Part shown: positions 17,019 to 25,158 of the stretch, one piece after another
Position numbering within the stretch: position 1 is the first letter of the stretch
How the letters are laid out: every line of letters starts with the position of its first letter
Assembly (NCBI GenBank): GCA_046154965.1
Contig: JBJXDY010000104.1
Coordinates: 1 to 64,000 of the forward strand
Source: DATKFM01 sp046154965
GTDB lineage: Bacteria; Pseudomonadota; Alphaproteobacteria; Dongiales; Dongiaceae
DNA: 64,000 nt
Direction of reading: 5' to 3'
Translations under genes and position numbers: made by a program
The notes under the pieces: model-generated
What the model saw: the letters and a program-made list of their open reading frames with translations, nothing else
Databases searched by the model: none
What the model was told of the DNA's origin: nothing

Positions 17019-19058
17019 TTGAACCGCAGCATGCTCGGCGTTGATGTCGGCGGCACTTTCACGGATTTCGTCGTCTACGATCCCGCGACCCGGCAGGTCC
17101 GGGTGTGGAAGGAACTGTCGACTCCCGGCGACCCCGTGACCGGCATCCTCAACGGCCTTGCGGCGTACGATGGGCGCGAGAAGCTGGAAAACCTCCGCGT
17201 CGGCACCACCGTCGCCACCAACGCGGTGCTGGAGCGCAAGGGCGCCGTCGTCGCCTATGTCACCACCAAGGGCTTCCGCGACGTGCCGTTCATCCAGCGC
17301 GGCAATCGCAAATTCCACTACGACATGAGTTGGGTGAAGCCCAAGCCGCTGGTGAAGCGGCGGCATTGCTTCGAGCTCAACGAGCGCATCGACGCCCATG
17401 GCCGTGTGGTGACGGCGCTGGACGAGGCCGAGGTGCGGCGCGTGGCGGCTTCCATCCGCGCCATTCCGGAGATCGAGGCGGTCGCCGTCTGTCTGTTGTT
17501 CTCCTACCTCAATCCGGCCCATGAAATGAAAGTGAAGGAGATCCTGGCGGCCGAGTTGCCGGACAAGGCGCTGTCGATCTCCTACAACGTGCTGCCGAAA
17601 TGGAAGGAGTATGAGCGCGCCTCCACCACCATCGCCGATGCCTATCTGAAGCCGATCGTCAGCCGCCAGCTGCTGGCCATGCGCGGCCGGCTCGATGAGG
17701 CGGGCATCGCCGCGCCGGCGGTGATCATCAAGTCCAACGGCGGCGAGATGACGCTGGAGGCCGCCGCCGACGCGCCGGTGCAGATGGTGCTGTCGGGGCC
17801 GACCGGCGGCGTGATCGCCAGCCGCTTCGTCGCCGAAGAACTGGGCATAGATCATCTGGTCACCATCGACATGGGCGGCACCTCGACCGACGTGTCCACG
17901 GTCATCGGCCGCAAGGAAAGCTTCACCACCGCCTTCGAGATCGAGTGGGGCGTGCCGATCCAGGTGCCGATGATCGACATCCGCACCATCGGCGCCGGCG
18001 GCGGCTCCATCGCCTGGATCGACAAGGGCGGCATGCTGCAGGTGGGGCCGCAGAGCGCGGGCGCCAAGCCCGGCCCGGCCTGCTACGGCCGCGGCGGCAC
18101 CGAGGCGACGGTGACCGACGCCAATCTGATCCTCGGCCGCATAAATGCGGAGAACTTCCTCGGCGGCCGCATGAAGCTCGATACCAACGCCGCGCGGACG
18201 GCTGTGGGCAAGGTGGCGGCGGCGCTCGGCCAGGGCGTCGAGGAGACGGCGCTGGCCATTACCCGCATCGTCGACAACAACATGATGGGCGCGCTGCGCT
18301 CGGTGCTGATCGAGCGCGGGCTCGATCCCCGCGACTTCACGCTCTGTGCCTTTGGCGGCGCCACGCCGCTCCATGCCAGCGCCCTGATCCGCGAGATGGG
18401 CATCCCGCGCGCCATCGTGCCGATCCATCCCGCGCAGTTCTCGGCCTACGGCTTCATCCTCACCAACGCCCGCGTCGACCGCCAGCGCACCACCCAGCTC
18501 ACTTCCAAATTCTTCAAGGCCGACCGCGCCAACGAGATCATGGATGCGCTGGTCGTCGAAAGCCTCGGCGAGCTGGCGGCGCAGGGCTACAAGCAGGACA
18601 TCGATCTGCATCGGGCGCTGGAGATGCGTTATCTCGGCCAGAATTACGAACTCGAACTGCCGCTCGCCATCCCGCGCTTCGAGGACGCCGCCATCGACCG
18701 CCTCTGGACCCTGTTCCACGACACCCACAAGGCGCGCTTCGGCTTCAGCACGCCGGGCGAGATCATCGAGATCGTGAACTTCACCGTCACCGCGGTGGCG
18801 CGCACGGTGAAACCCGATCTGCCGGAGATTCCCGAAGGTGCCGGCCCGCCGGTGCCCAAAGAACAGCGCAAGGTCTGGTTCCTCGGCGGCGCCGCCACCG
18901 TGCCGGTCTATGACCGCGCGGCGCTGCGCGCCGGCCAGACGGTGACGGGACCGGCGCTCATCGAGGAAGCCGCCTCGGTGACGGTTCTCGAATCCGGCCA
19001 CCGGCTGCGCGCGCACCGCCACGGCCATCTGCTGATCGATGCAGGAGACGTCGCATGA
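17019..19058 (+). CDS. hyuA: Hydantoinase/oxoprolinase subunit A (HyuA)
   Basis: This 679-residue ATP-grasping subunit has the actin-like-fold motif GVDVGGTFTDFVV at the N-terminus, then GTTVATNAVLERKG, SGPTGGV and DMGGTSTDVS. AGGGAGAGG at 17005-17013 sits at ideal distance from TTG 17019, while an in-frame ATG at 17031 is 17 bases away, so I choose the TTG. It pairs with HyuB through an ATGA overlap. Such pairs drive ATP-dependent opening of hydantoins or 5-oxoproline, or carboxylation of ketones. The substrate is unknown. Confidence 0.86.
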   Translation: MNRSMLGVDVGGTFTDFVVYDPATRQVRVWKELSTPGDPVTGILNGLAAYDGREKLENLRVGTTVATNAVLERKGAVVAYVTTKGFRDVPFIQRGNRKFHYDMSWVKPKPLVKRRHCFELNERIDAHGRVVTALDEAEVRRVAASIRAIPEIEAVAVCLLFSYLNPAHEMKVKEILAAELPDKALSISYNVLPKWKEYERASTTIADAYLKPIVSRQLLAMRGRLDEAGIAAPAVIIKSNGGEMTLEAAADAPVQMVLSGPTGGVIASRFVAEELGIDHLVTIDMGGTSTDVSTVIGRKESFTTAFEIEWGVPIQVPMIDIRTIGAGGGSIAWIDKGGMLQVGPQSAGAKPGPACYGRGGTEATVTDANLILGRINAENFLGGRMKLDTNAARTAVGKVAAALGQGVEETALAITRIVDNNMMGALRSVLIERGLDPRDFTLCAFGGATPLHASALIREMGIPRAIVPIHPAQFSAYGFILTNARVDRQRTTQLTSKFFKADRANEIMDALVVESLGELAAQGYKQDIDLHRALEMRYLGQNYELELPLAIPRFEDAAIDRLWTLFHDTHKARFGFSTPGEIIEIVNFTVTAVARTVKPDLPEIPEGAGPPVPKEQRKVWFLGGAATVPVYDRAALRAGQTVTGPALIEEAASVTVLESGHRLRAHRHGHLLIDAGDVA

Positions 19059-20989
19059 AGTTCTCGGAGAACGGCCTCTACATCGAGAAGTACCTGAAGT
19101 GCAGGAATTGCGGGCTTCTGGTCTATGGCGCCGGCGTCAAGGCGACGCACATGGGCAAAGAGCACCTCTTCTGCTCGGACTGGTGCATCGAGTGGGCGGC
19201 GCGGCGCGAGCGCGAAAGCGGCCTCATCCGGCTGCCGGTGGTGCATCCACAATTGCCCGTCGAGGCGGCGCAGAAGCCGCTGGCGAAGCGCAACGCGCCG
19301 CCGGACATGGTGATGATGAAGATCCTGGATTCAACGATGGTCTCCATCTGCCGGGAAATGGGCATCCTGCTGATGAAGACCTCCTACTCCACCATCTTCA
19401 ACGAGGGCCTGGATTTCACCTGCGCGCTGGCGGACACCCGCGGCGACATGATCGCCTGCGCGGAGTTCTGCCCGACCATGATCGGCGGCATGCCCCTGCT
19501 GATCAAGACCTGCGCCCAGGAGATTCCCTTCGAGACGCTGAAGGACGGCGACATCATCGTCCACAACGACCCCTACCGCGGCGGGCTGCATTGCCCCGAG
19601 CACACCTTCTTCAAGCCCTTCTTCGTCGATGGCGAGCTCATGGGCTTCGCGGTCTGCATCGGCCACATCGCGGAAATCGGCGGCATGGTGCCCGGCGCCT
19701 TCTGCGGCGAGGCGACGGAGATCTTCCATGAGGGCCTGCGGGTGCCGCCGGTCAAGATCAAGAAGGCCGGCGAGGATGTGGAGGAAGTGTGGAAGCTGCT
19801 GCTCGCCAACACCCGCACGCCCCGGCAGAACTACGGCGATCTCCGCGCCATGATCGGCTGTGTCGATCTCGGCGTCAGCCGCATCGTCGAGATCGTCCAA
19901 AAGTACGGCAAGGATACCTTCGTGCGCACCTGCGAGGACCTGAAGGACTATGCCGAGCGCCGCATGCGTGCCGAACTCGGCGCATTCCGCGACGGCAAAT
20001 ACAGCTTCGAGGATGTGATCGAGAATGACGGCATCGAAAACAAACCTTACACCGTGGCGATCGACATCCATGTGAACGGCGACGAGATGGTCGCCGACTA
20101 CAGCCGCAGCTCGGGCCAGGCCAAGGGTCCGATTAATGCCACCCTCGGCGTCGCCATCGGCGCGGTCTATAACGGCATCTTCCACATCACCGATCCCTCG
20201 ATCCCCAAGAACTCCGGCGCCTTCCGGCCGATCCGCGTGGTCTCTCCCCCCAACAAGGTGACGAACGTGGACTATCCCGGGCCGCTGGTCGCCGGCAACA
20301 CCGAAACCCATCCGCGCCTCGCCAACATCACCATCGGCGCCATGGGCGCCTGCGTGCCGGAGCGGGTGATGGCTTCGGAAAGCTGCACCGGCACCAACTT
20401 CGTGTTCGGCGGCAACCATCCGGAGTATGAGGAGTACTTCGCCTGCTACGACATCATGTCCGGCGGCTGGGGCGGGCGGTTCGGCCATGACGGCAACGAC
20501 TGCGTGATCGCCATCAACGGCAATTGCCGCTTCAACCCGACGGAAGTGTTCGAGACCCGCTTTCCGCTGCGGGTCGAGGATTGCGAGATGGTGACCGATT
20601 CCGGCGGCGCCGGGAAATGGCGCGGCGGCCTCGGCTACCGCCGCACGCTCCTGGCCACGGAAGTGCCGATCACCGGCAGCCAATGCAGCGACCGCCACGA
20701 GGTGAAGCCCTGGCCCATCTTCGGCGGCGAGCCCGGCGGCAACGGCGGCACGCTGATCAAGAAGAAGGGCTCGGCCGAGTGGAAAACGGTGAAGGAGCTG
20801 TACGGCAAAGTCTCCTCGAGCAAATACGCCAACGTCATCTTCGAGCCCGGCGACCGCGTCATGCTGACCGCCCCCGGCGGCGGCGGTTACGGCAAAGCCG
20901 CCGAGCGCGATCCCGCCGCGGTGGCCGAGGATGTGGCCGAAGGCTATGTCTCGCGCGCGGCGGCAAGAAAACTCTACGGCGCGGGCTGA
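19055..20989 (+). CDS. hyuB: Hydantoinase subunit B (HyuB) with N-terminal four-cysteine ribbon
   Basis: This protein has 644 residues. Residues about 85-640 are the HyuB / acetone-carboxylase-alpha-like domain with VHNDPYRGGLHCPEH, ANTRTPRQNYGDLRA and, near the C-terminus, GGAGKWRGGLGYRRT. The N-terminus carries C16-x2-C19-x20-C40-x3-C44, which looks like a zinc ribbon. Most HyuB proteins begin at the hydrolase domain, so this is an extension. Acetophenone carboxylase has a separate small zinc-binding subunit, and this could be a fused counterpart (inference). The start overlaps hyuA by four bases. Confidence 0.84.
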   Translation: MKFSENGLYIEKYLKCRNCGLLVYGAGVKATHMGKEHLFCSDWCIEWAARRERESGLIRLPVVHPQLPVEAAQKPLAKRNAPPDMVMMKILDSTMVSICREMGILLMKTSYSTIFNEGLDFTCALADTRGDMIACAEFCPTMIGGMPLLIKTCAQEIPFETLKDGDIIVHNDPYRGGLHCPEHTFFKPFFVDGELMGFAVCIGHIAEIGGMVPGAFCGEATEIFHEGLRVPPVKIKKAGEDVEEVWKLLLANTRTPRQNYGDLRAMIGCVDLGVSRIVEIVQKYGKDTFVRTCEDLKDYAERRMRAELGAFRDGKYSFEDVIENDGIENKPYTVAIDIHVNGDEMVADYSRSSGQAKGPINATLGVAIGAVYNGIFHITDPSIPKNSGAFRPIRVVSPPNKVTNVDYPGPLVAGNTETHPRLANITIGAMGACVPERVMASESCTGTNFVFGGNHPEYEEYFACYDIMSGGWGGRFGHDGNDCVIAINGNCRFNPTEVFETRFPLRVEDCEMVTDSGGAGKWRGGLGYRRTLLATEVPITGSQCSDRHEVKPWPIFGGEPGGNGGTLIKKKGSAEWKTVKELYGKVSSSKYANVIFEPGDRVMLTAPGGGGYGKAAERDPAAVAEDVAEGYVSRAAARKLYGAG

Positions 20990-21175
20990 GCGTCCCGAGA
21001 CCCGGAAAACGTCCGGACCCATGAACCGCCGATGATGGGCGGTGGTCCTGCGCGCCGCGGCCCTCCAGGAACTCAATCACGGGCCGAAGGCGCTGTGGGA
21101 TATCGAGGCAGAGGCGGCCGCACAGCAGGATGCGCCGTCGAAACCACGCTGGCGGATCGGCATCCGCCGGCGCCA

Positions 21176-21217
21176 TCATCCCGGAGTCCGTACCGGCCGG
21201 ATAATCCGGGAGGATGA
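21176..21217. repeat. Inverted repeat related to the GTCATCCC elements
   Basis: TCATCCCGGA (21176-21185) faces TCCGGGAGGATGA (21205-21217). They are complementary apart from three unpaired bases. It lies between the convergent hyuB and methyltransferase genes and may end transcription from both sides. The rest of 20990-21245 shows no gene. Confidence 0.5.
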
Positions 21218-21245
21218 CAGCCGTTGAGCAGCAGCAGTCGCCGGA

Positions 21246-22097
21246 CTATCGTTTGGTAATCACGACCTGAAGGTATTCGCTGGGCACCACCATCGTCAGG
21301 TCGCCCGAACGGTTGAATCGCTCGATCAGCGCTTTCAGATCGCCCGCCAAAGCCCCTTGGGCCCGCGGTTCGAGAGCGGCAAATGTCTTGAGCGTCGGGC
21401 CATAATAGGTCCGGAAGATTTCCAGCCAATGATCCGGCGACCGGTAGCGGAACTGGAAGATTCGCGGCTCCGCCTTGATCGAGGCGGCCTGGGACGCAAA
21501 CAGCTCCGACAGGCGGGCCACTGTGCCCCACAAGGGCGGCGGCTTCACGCCGGCGGGCGGCGGCAGGTGCTTGCCCATGGTCTTGAACATCTGGCCGATG
21601 AATCCCTCCGGCGTCCAGTTGGCGAGGCCGATCTTGCCGCCGGGCTTGCAGACCCGCAGCAGCTCGGCCGCCGCGCGCTCCTGATGGGGCGTGAACATCA
21701 CGCCGAATGTGGAACCCACGGCATCGAAGTGATCATTTTCGAAGGGCAGCGCCTCGGCATCGGCCTCGCGGAAATCGATCGCCGCACCCTCGGCCGTGGC
21801 CCGCACGCGGCCCCGATCCAGCAGTGCCGGGACATAGTCCGTCGACACGACATCGCACCAGCGGCGCGCCGCCGCCAGCGAGAAATTGCCGTTGCCCGCG
21901 GCGACATCCAGCACCTTCTGCCCGGAACGGATGTCCAGCGCCTCGCACAACTCCTCGCCGACGATCTGCAGGGTGGTCCCGACGATGGCATAGTCGCCCG
22001 ATGACCATGTTGCCTGCTGTCGGGTCTTGATTGCCGCCAAATCGATTTGCGGCGCATCTGCGGGTTGAACCGCGGCCACGGCTATCTTCGCATTCAT
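21246..22097 (-). CDS. Class I SAM-dependent methyltransferase
   Basis: This 283-residue protein shows motif I as VLDVAAGNGNFS (about 63-74), then DYVPALL, FREADAEALPFE (motif II region) and LLRVCKPGGKIGLANW (motif III region). The fold is UbiE/Coq5-like and the substrate cannot be told. The C-terminal third has the FRYRSPDHWLEIFRTYYGPT pattern seen in many uncharacterised small-molecule methyltransferases. It appears monocistronic, with a long gene-free stretch upstream. Confidence 0.82.
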   Translation of the reverse strand: MNAKIAVAAVQPADAPQIDLAAIKTRQQATWSSGDYAIVGTTLQIVGEELCEALDIRSGQKVLDVAAGNGNFSLAAARRWCDVVSTDYVPALLDRGRVRATAEGAAIDFREADAEALPFENDHFDAVGSTFGVMFTPHQERAAAELLRVCKPGGKIGLANWTPEGFIGQMFKTMGKHLPPPAGVKPPPLWGTVARLSELFASQAASIKAEPRIFQFRYRSPDHWLEIFRTYYGPTLKTFAALEPRAQGALAGDLKALIERFNRSGDLTMVVPSEYLQVVITKR

Positions 22098-22854
22098 GTC
22101 GGTATCCTCATGTCGTGTTTTATTGGCGGGCGCACGAGCCCTCCAAATCAGGGGGAACCGTGCAAAGGATAACGATCAGGCGTCACAAGGATGTGCAAAG
22201 AGTCGTCAAAAAACGATCAAATCGGCGAGACACCCAAATCTGCATCGACTCGAGTTTCCGTGCATCGCTCCATTGTGAGCCGGGCAAGCTCCCTTGACAT
22301 GCTAGCCCGCGGTTAAGCTGGCTTGTCCCCTGGAATGCGCTTCCCTGATCCTGGTAGCCATAAAACCCGCTCCTATGCTTCTACTTCGGCTGCCGGCCCG
22401 TCAGTGAGCTTTGGCTTGGACATTATGTCGGGATGCCATATGTGCGGTCCGCACCGCCGGCCGCTTCCGGTGTGCCTGCGGTACCCATTTTTTTTGCGCC
22501 GCCACATCTTGAACCCAAGGACCGCATTCCCAAATCGGATTCCCGGCACACTCAATGCCGGCTCGATGTTGGAAATTGTGTATCGGAATACCGTATGCGC
22601 GGCGCGCCCACCGGACCCGGGCGATGTCGCGCGCCCTTTGCCGGGGATTCCCTTGCATAGCATCGTTCCGCGAGAATCAAGGAACCCCGGCGATGCCGTG
22701 GATTGTGTCCGATTCCTCTTTCCGATCAGCGGCATAAGCCAGATTCCGGCCGCGCAAGGCAGTCCGCAACCCCAGGAATTCACTCAATATTTCCGCGGGA
22801 GAATAGCGCGAAATACCGCGCCCTTCTCGGCGGGCGCGCCGGACCGGTCTACGG
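22098..22854. other. Gene-free stretch of about 760 bases
   Basis: I see no supported gene here. Open frames on both strands (for example 22323-22877 plus and 22373-22783 minus) have arginine- and proline-rich, non-globular translations and no ribosome binding site. Base composition looks less GC-rich than the flanking genes. The first about 100 bases should hold the methyltransferase promoter. The remainder may be decayed sequence. Confidence 0.5.
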
Positions 22855-23619
22855 CTAGTTCTGGATCCGATGCGTGAACCCGCCATCCACCACGATGTTC
22901 GCGCCGACAATGAACCCCGCCGCCGGACTGGCCACGAAGGCGACGGCGTTGGCGATGTCCTCGGGCGTGGCCATGCGGCCCAGGGGATTGCTCTTCATGG
23001 TCTCGGCGAAGACATCCGGCTCGTCGACCTCGACCTTGTGCCAGAAACCGCCCTTGAAATAGGTCGTGCCGGGGCTGACCACGTTGGCGCGGATGCCCTT
23101 CTCCGCCAGGTGATTGGCCAGCGTCTTCATATAGTACAGCAGCGCCGCTTTCATCGTGCCATAGGCCACGCTGTCATAGCCGTAATCTTCGGAGCCGGAG
23201 ATCGAGGCGATGGCGACGATGGCCGCGGCCCTGGATTTCTCCAGCAGCGGCAGGGCGGCGTTCACGCCGTTGATCGTGTGCAGGAGGTCGGTGTCGAAGG
23301 CCTGCTCGAAGGCCAGGGGCGCCGAACCGGAAGCCAGCGCGCTGGCATTGAGGACCAGGATATCCAGCCCGCCCAGCTCGCCGCCCGCGTCGGCGATCCA
23401 GTTCTTCAGCTTCGTGCCGTCGGACACATCCAGCGCCCGGCCGATGGCCCGGCGGCCCAACTTCGCAAGCGCGGCCACCGCGGCCTCCACCTCGGCCGCG
23501 TTGCGGGCGCAGATGGCCACGTCGCAGCCCTCGCCCACCAGCCGCTCGGCGATCGCCCGGCCGATTCCCTTCGTCGCGCCCGTGATCAGCGCCTTCTTGC
23601 CCGCCAAACCCAGATCCAT
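22855..23619 (-). CDS. Short-chain dehydrogenase/reductase (SDR)
   Basis: This 254-residue NAD(P)-dependent oxidoreductase of the classical SDR group starts at ATG 23619; the frame upstream is arginine-rich and unlikely. The cofactor motif TGATKGIGRAIAER is at about 13-26, NAS follows at about 91, and the catalytic Ser and YGTMK motif are at about 140-158. The C-terminal FIVGANIVVDGGFT is the typical family end. Substrate is unknown and no metabolic partner is adjacent. Confidence 0.86.
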   Translation of the reverse strand: MDLGLAGKKALITGATKGIGRAIAERLVGEGCDVAICARNAAEVEAAVAALAKLGRRAIGRALDVSDGTKLKNWIADAGGELGGLDILVLNASALASGSAPLAFEQAFDTDLLHTINGVNAALPLLEKSRAAAIVAIASISGSEDYGYDSVAYGTMKAALLYYMKTLANHLAEKGIRANVVSPGTTYFKGGFWHKVEVDEPDVFAETMKSNPLGRMATPEDIANAVAFVASPAAGFIVGANIVVDGGFTHRIQN

Positions 23620-23777
23620 GATTCCCCCTGCCCACCGGAGATGGGCCGGAGAGTAGCCCGCCGCCGCCCGCCTGACGAGCCGGCACATTGATGCCGATCA
23701 ATGAACTTGCTTTGTAAAGCCTGGGATAAAATTATTGGCAATTGCACGGAAAACTGCGGGGAGCGGCTTCAAGCGTG

Positions 23778-24434
23778 ATGCGAATGACGGGAAACTGGAT
23801 GCGGGCAGCGCTTGCGCCGACCCTCGTCGGTCTCACGCTGGCGGCGGCGGCGGCCGCTTTTGCCGACGGCATCGTCCCCGGAGATGCCGCGGCCGGCCGC
23901 GCCATTGCCGAGCAGCTCTGCATGCGCTGCCATGCCATATCCGGCCCGGGCCCCGGCCCGCTGGCCCAGGCGCCGCCCTTCAGCGGCTTCGAGCAAAAAT
24001 GGCCGGTGGAATACCTGGCCGAAGCAATGGCGGAAGGGCTGGTGATCGGCCATGGGCCGATGCCGGAGTTCACCTTCTCGCCGCAGGAGATCGAGGACAT
24101 GCTCGCCTACCTCCACTCCGTCCAACTCGCCGAAGGCGAAGCGGCGCCGGACGGCCTTGCCCTGGCCACGGAGGACTGCGCTGCCTGCCACCGTGTCCGG
24201 GAGAGCCAGCCGCAGCCGCCGCCCGTGGCCGTCAACGAGACGACCAGCCAGGAGAAGATCGCCGCGCCGAGCTTCCGCGAAATCGCCCAGCGCGACGGCC
24301 GCGATGCCGACTACCTGCGCGCCTTCATCCAAGCGCCGCACTATCCCATGCCGGAACAGCAATTCATCCCCGAAGAACTGGACGCCATCATCGGTTACCT
24401 CATCTCGCTGAAAGACGGCAGCGGGACTTGGTAG
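23778..24434 (+). CDS. Diheme cytochrome c
   Basis: This is a periplasmic electron carrier with two class I haem sites: C48-x2-C51-H52 (CMRCH) and C134-x2-C137-H138 (CAACH). Candidate axial methionines lie in GPMPEF (about 95) and YPMPEQ. Residues 1-29 are a signal peptide ending AAAFA. It has 218 residues from ATG 23778. Upstream TTG 23742 and internal ATGs at 23784 and 23799 are alternatives, because no start has a clear ribosome binding site. No oxidase or dehydrogenase partner is adjacent. Confidence 0.82.
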   Translation: MRMTGNWMRAALAPTLVGLTLAAAAAAFADGIVPGDAAAGRAIAEQLCMRCHAISGPGPGPLAQAPPFSGFEQKWPVEYLAEAMAEGLVIGHGPMPEFTFSPQEIEDMLAYLHSVQLAEGEAAPDGLALATEDCAACHRVRESQPQPPPVAVNETTSQEKIAAPSFREIAQRDGRDADYLRAFIQAPHYPMPEQQFIPEELDAIIGYLISLKDGSGTW

Positions 24435-24471
24435 CCGAGTTCCGCCTGCAATCACCCAACACGAGGAAAGA

Positions 24472-24735
24472 ATGAACCATCGTCATCGCAAAGTTCTGCA
24501 TGCCCTGTTCGATCATCCGATCAGCACCAACATCGACTTCAAAGATGTCGAGAGCCTGCTCAAGGAGCTGGGCGCGGAGATCGACAACAAGGCCGGCAAC
24601 CGCATCGGCGTGAAGATCGGCAACCGCGCGGCAACCTTCCATCATGCGCAGCACGGCCTGCACAAGGATGAGGTCGTGAAGGTCAAGCACTTCCTCATCG
24701 ATTGCGGGATCGACCCTTCGCAATATCCGGCCTAG
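24472..24735 (+). CDS. HicA-like small protein without HicB
   Basis: This 87-residue protein resembles the solitary HicA-like family: HRKVLHALFDHP at the start, DVESLLKELGAEI and a C-terminal KHFLIDCGIDP helix. HicA toxins are mRNA interferases that use a histidine in a Gly-Ser-His-type strand. Here that place reads GNRIGVKIG, so the catalytic histidine seems absent, although histidines follow in FHHAQHG. No HicB antitoxin gene is adjacent: the cytochrome c gene lies upstream and pduE ends three bases downstream on the other strand. Toxin activity is doubtful. Confidence 0.68.
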   Translation: MNHRHRKVLHALFDHPISTNIDFKDVESLLKELGAEIDNKAGNRIGVKIGNRAATFHHAQHGLHKDEVVKVKHFLIDCGIDPSQYPA

Positions 24736-24738
24736 CGG

Positions 24739-25158
24739 CTAGAAGCGCCGGCGGAAGACATTGCGCTCCTCGTAATGCCCGGCGGCTTCCTCGACGAAGG
24801 CGGCGATCTTTTCGGCGACGAAATCACGGCGCAGCCGTTCGGCGGCGGCCAGCAGCGCCGACTTGTCCGCCGCGCGCCCGGGCCGGAGGAGTTCATAAAC
24901 TTCGAGGATGAATTCCTGCGGCACGGCGACCAGCTCGGCGGCGCGCTCGAAATTGTCGGCCAGCGGCGCCCGCCCCGCCGCCCGCGCCACCTGCGCCTGC
25001 AGCCGCAGCGCCGCCGCCGTGATCGAGAGATCGCCGCGCGGCACTTGCCCGGCCAGGACATTGTCGAGCGACAACGCCGACAACGGCCGGCCCGAGGCCG
25101 TGGCGATCCGCTCCGGCTCATGCTCGGCGATGGGATAGCGCGGCGTGTCGGCGCTCAT
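24739..25158 (-). CDS. pduE: Diol/glycerol dehydratase small subunit
   Basis: This 139-residue protein matches the small (gamma) subunit of coenzyme-B12-dependent diol dehydratase. It contains YPIAEHEPERI near the start, LSLDNVLAGQ and DLSITAAALRLQAQVA. It completes the enzyme with the fused large-medium chain just upstream, whose stop overlaps this ATG in ATGA. There is no N-terminal microcompartment-targeting helix and no shell gene nearby, so the enzyme is probably cytosolic. Confidence 0.87.
   Translation of the reverse strand: MSADTPRYPIAEHEPERIATASGRPLSALSLDNVLAGQVPRGDLSITAAALRLQAQVARAAGRAPLADNFERAAELVAVPQEFILEVYELLRPGRAADKSALLAAAERLRRDFVAEKIAAFVEEAAGHYEERNVFRRRF

Noticed and set aside
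16767..19028. 753-residue open frame opposite hyuA
   Set aside because: It is antisense to a well-conserved ATPase-like subunit and has no recognisable domain.
22373..22783. 136-residue open frame on the minus strand in the long gap
   Set aside because: It is of low complexity, shows no motif, has no plausible start region and overlaps the equally poor plus-strand frame.
22323..22877. 184-residue open frame on the plus strand in the long gap
   Set aside because: The translation is proline- and arginine-rich without secondary-structure pattern, has no ribosome binding site and overlaps the 3' end of the SDR gene on the other strand.
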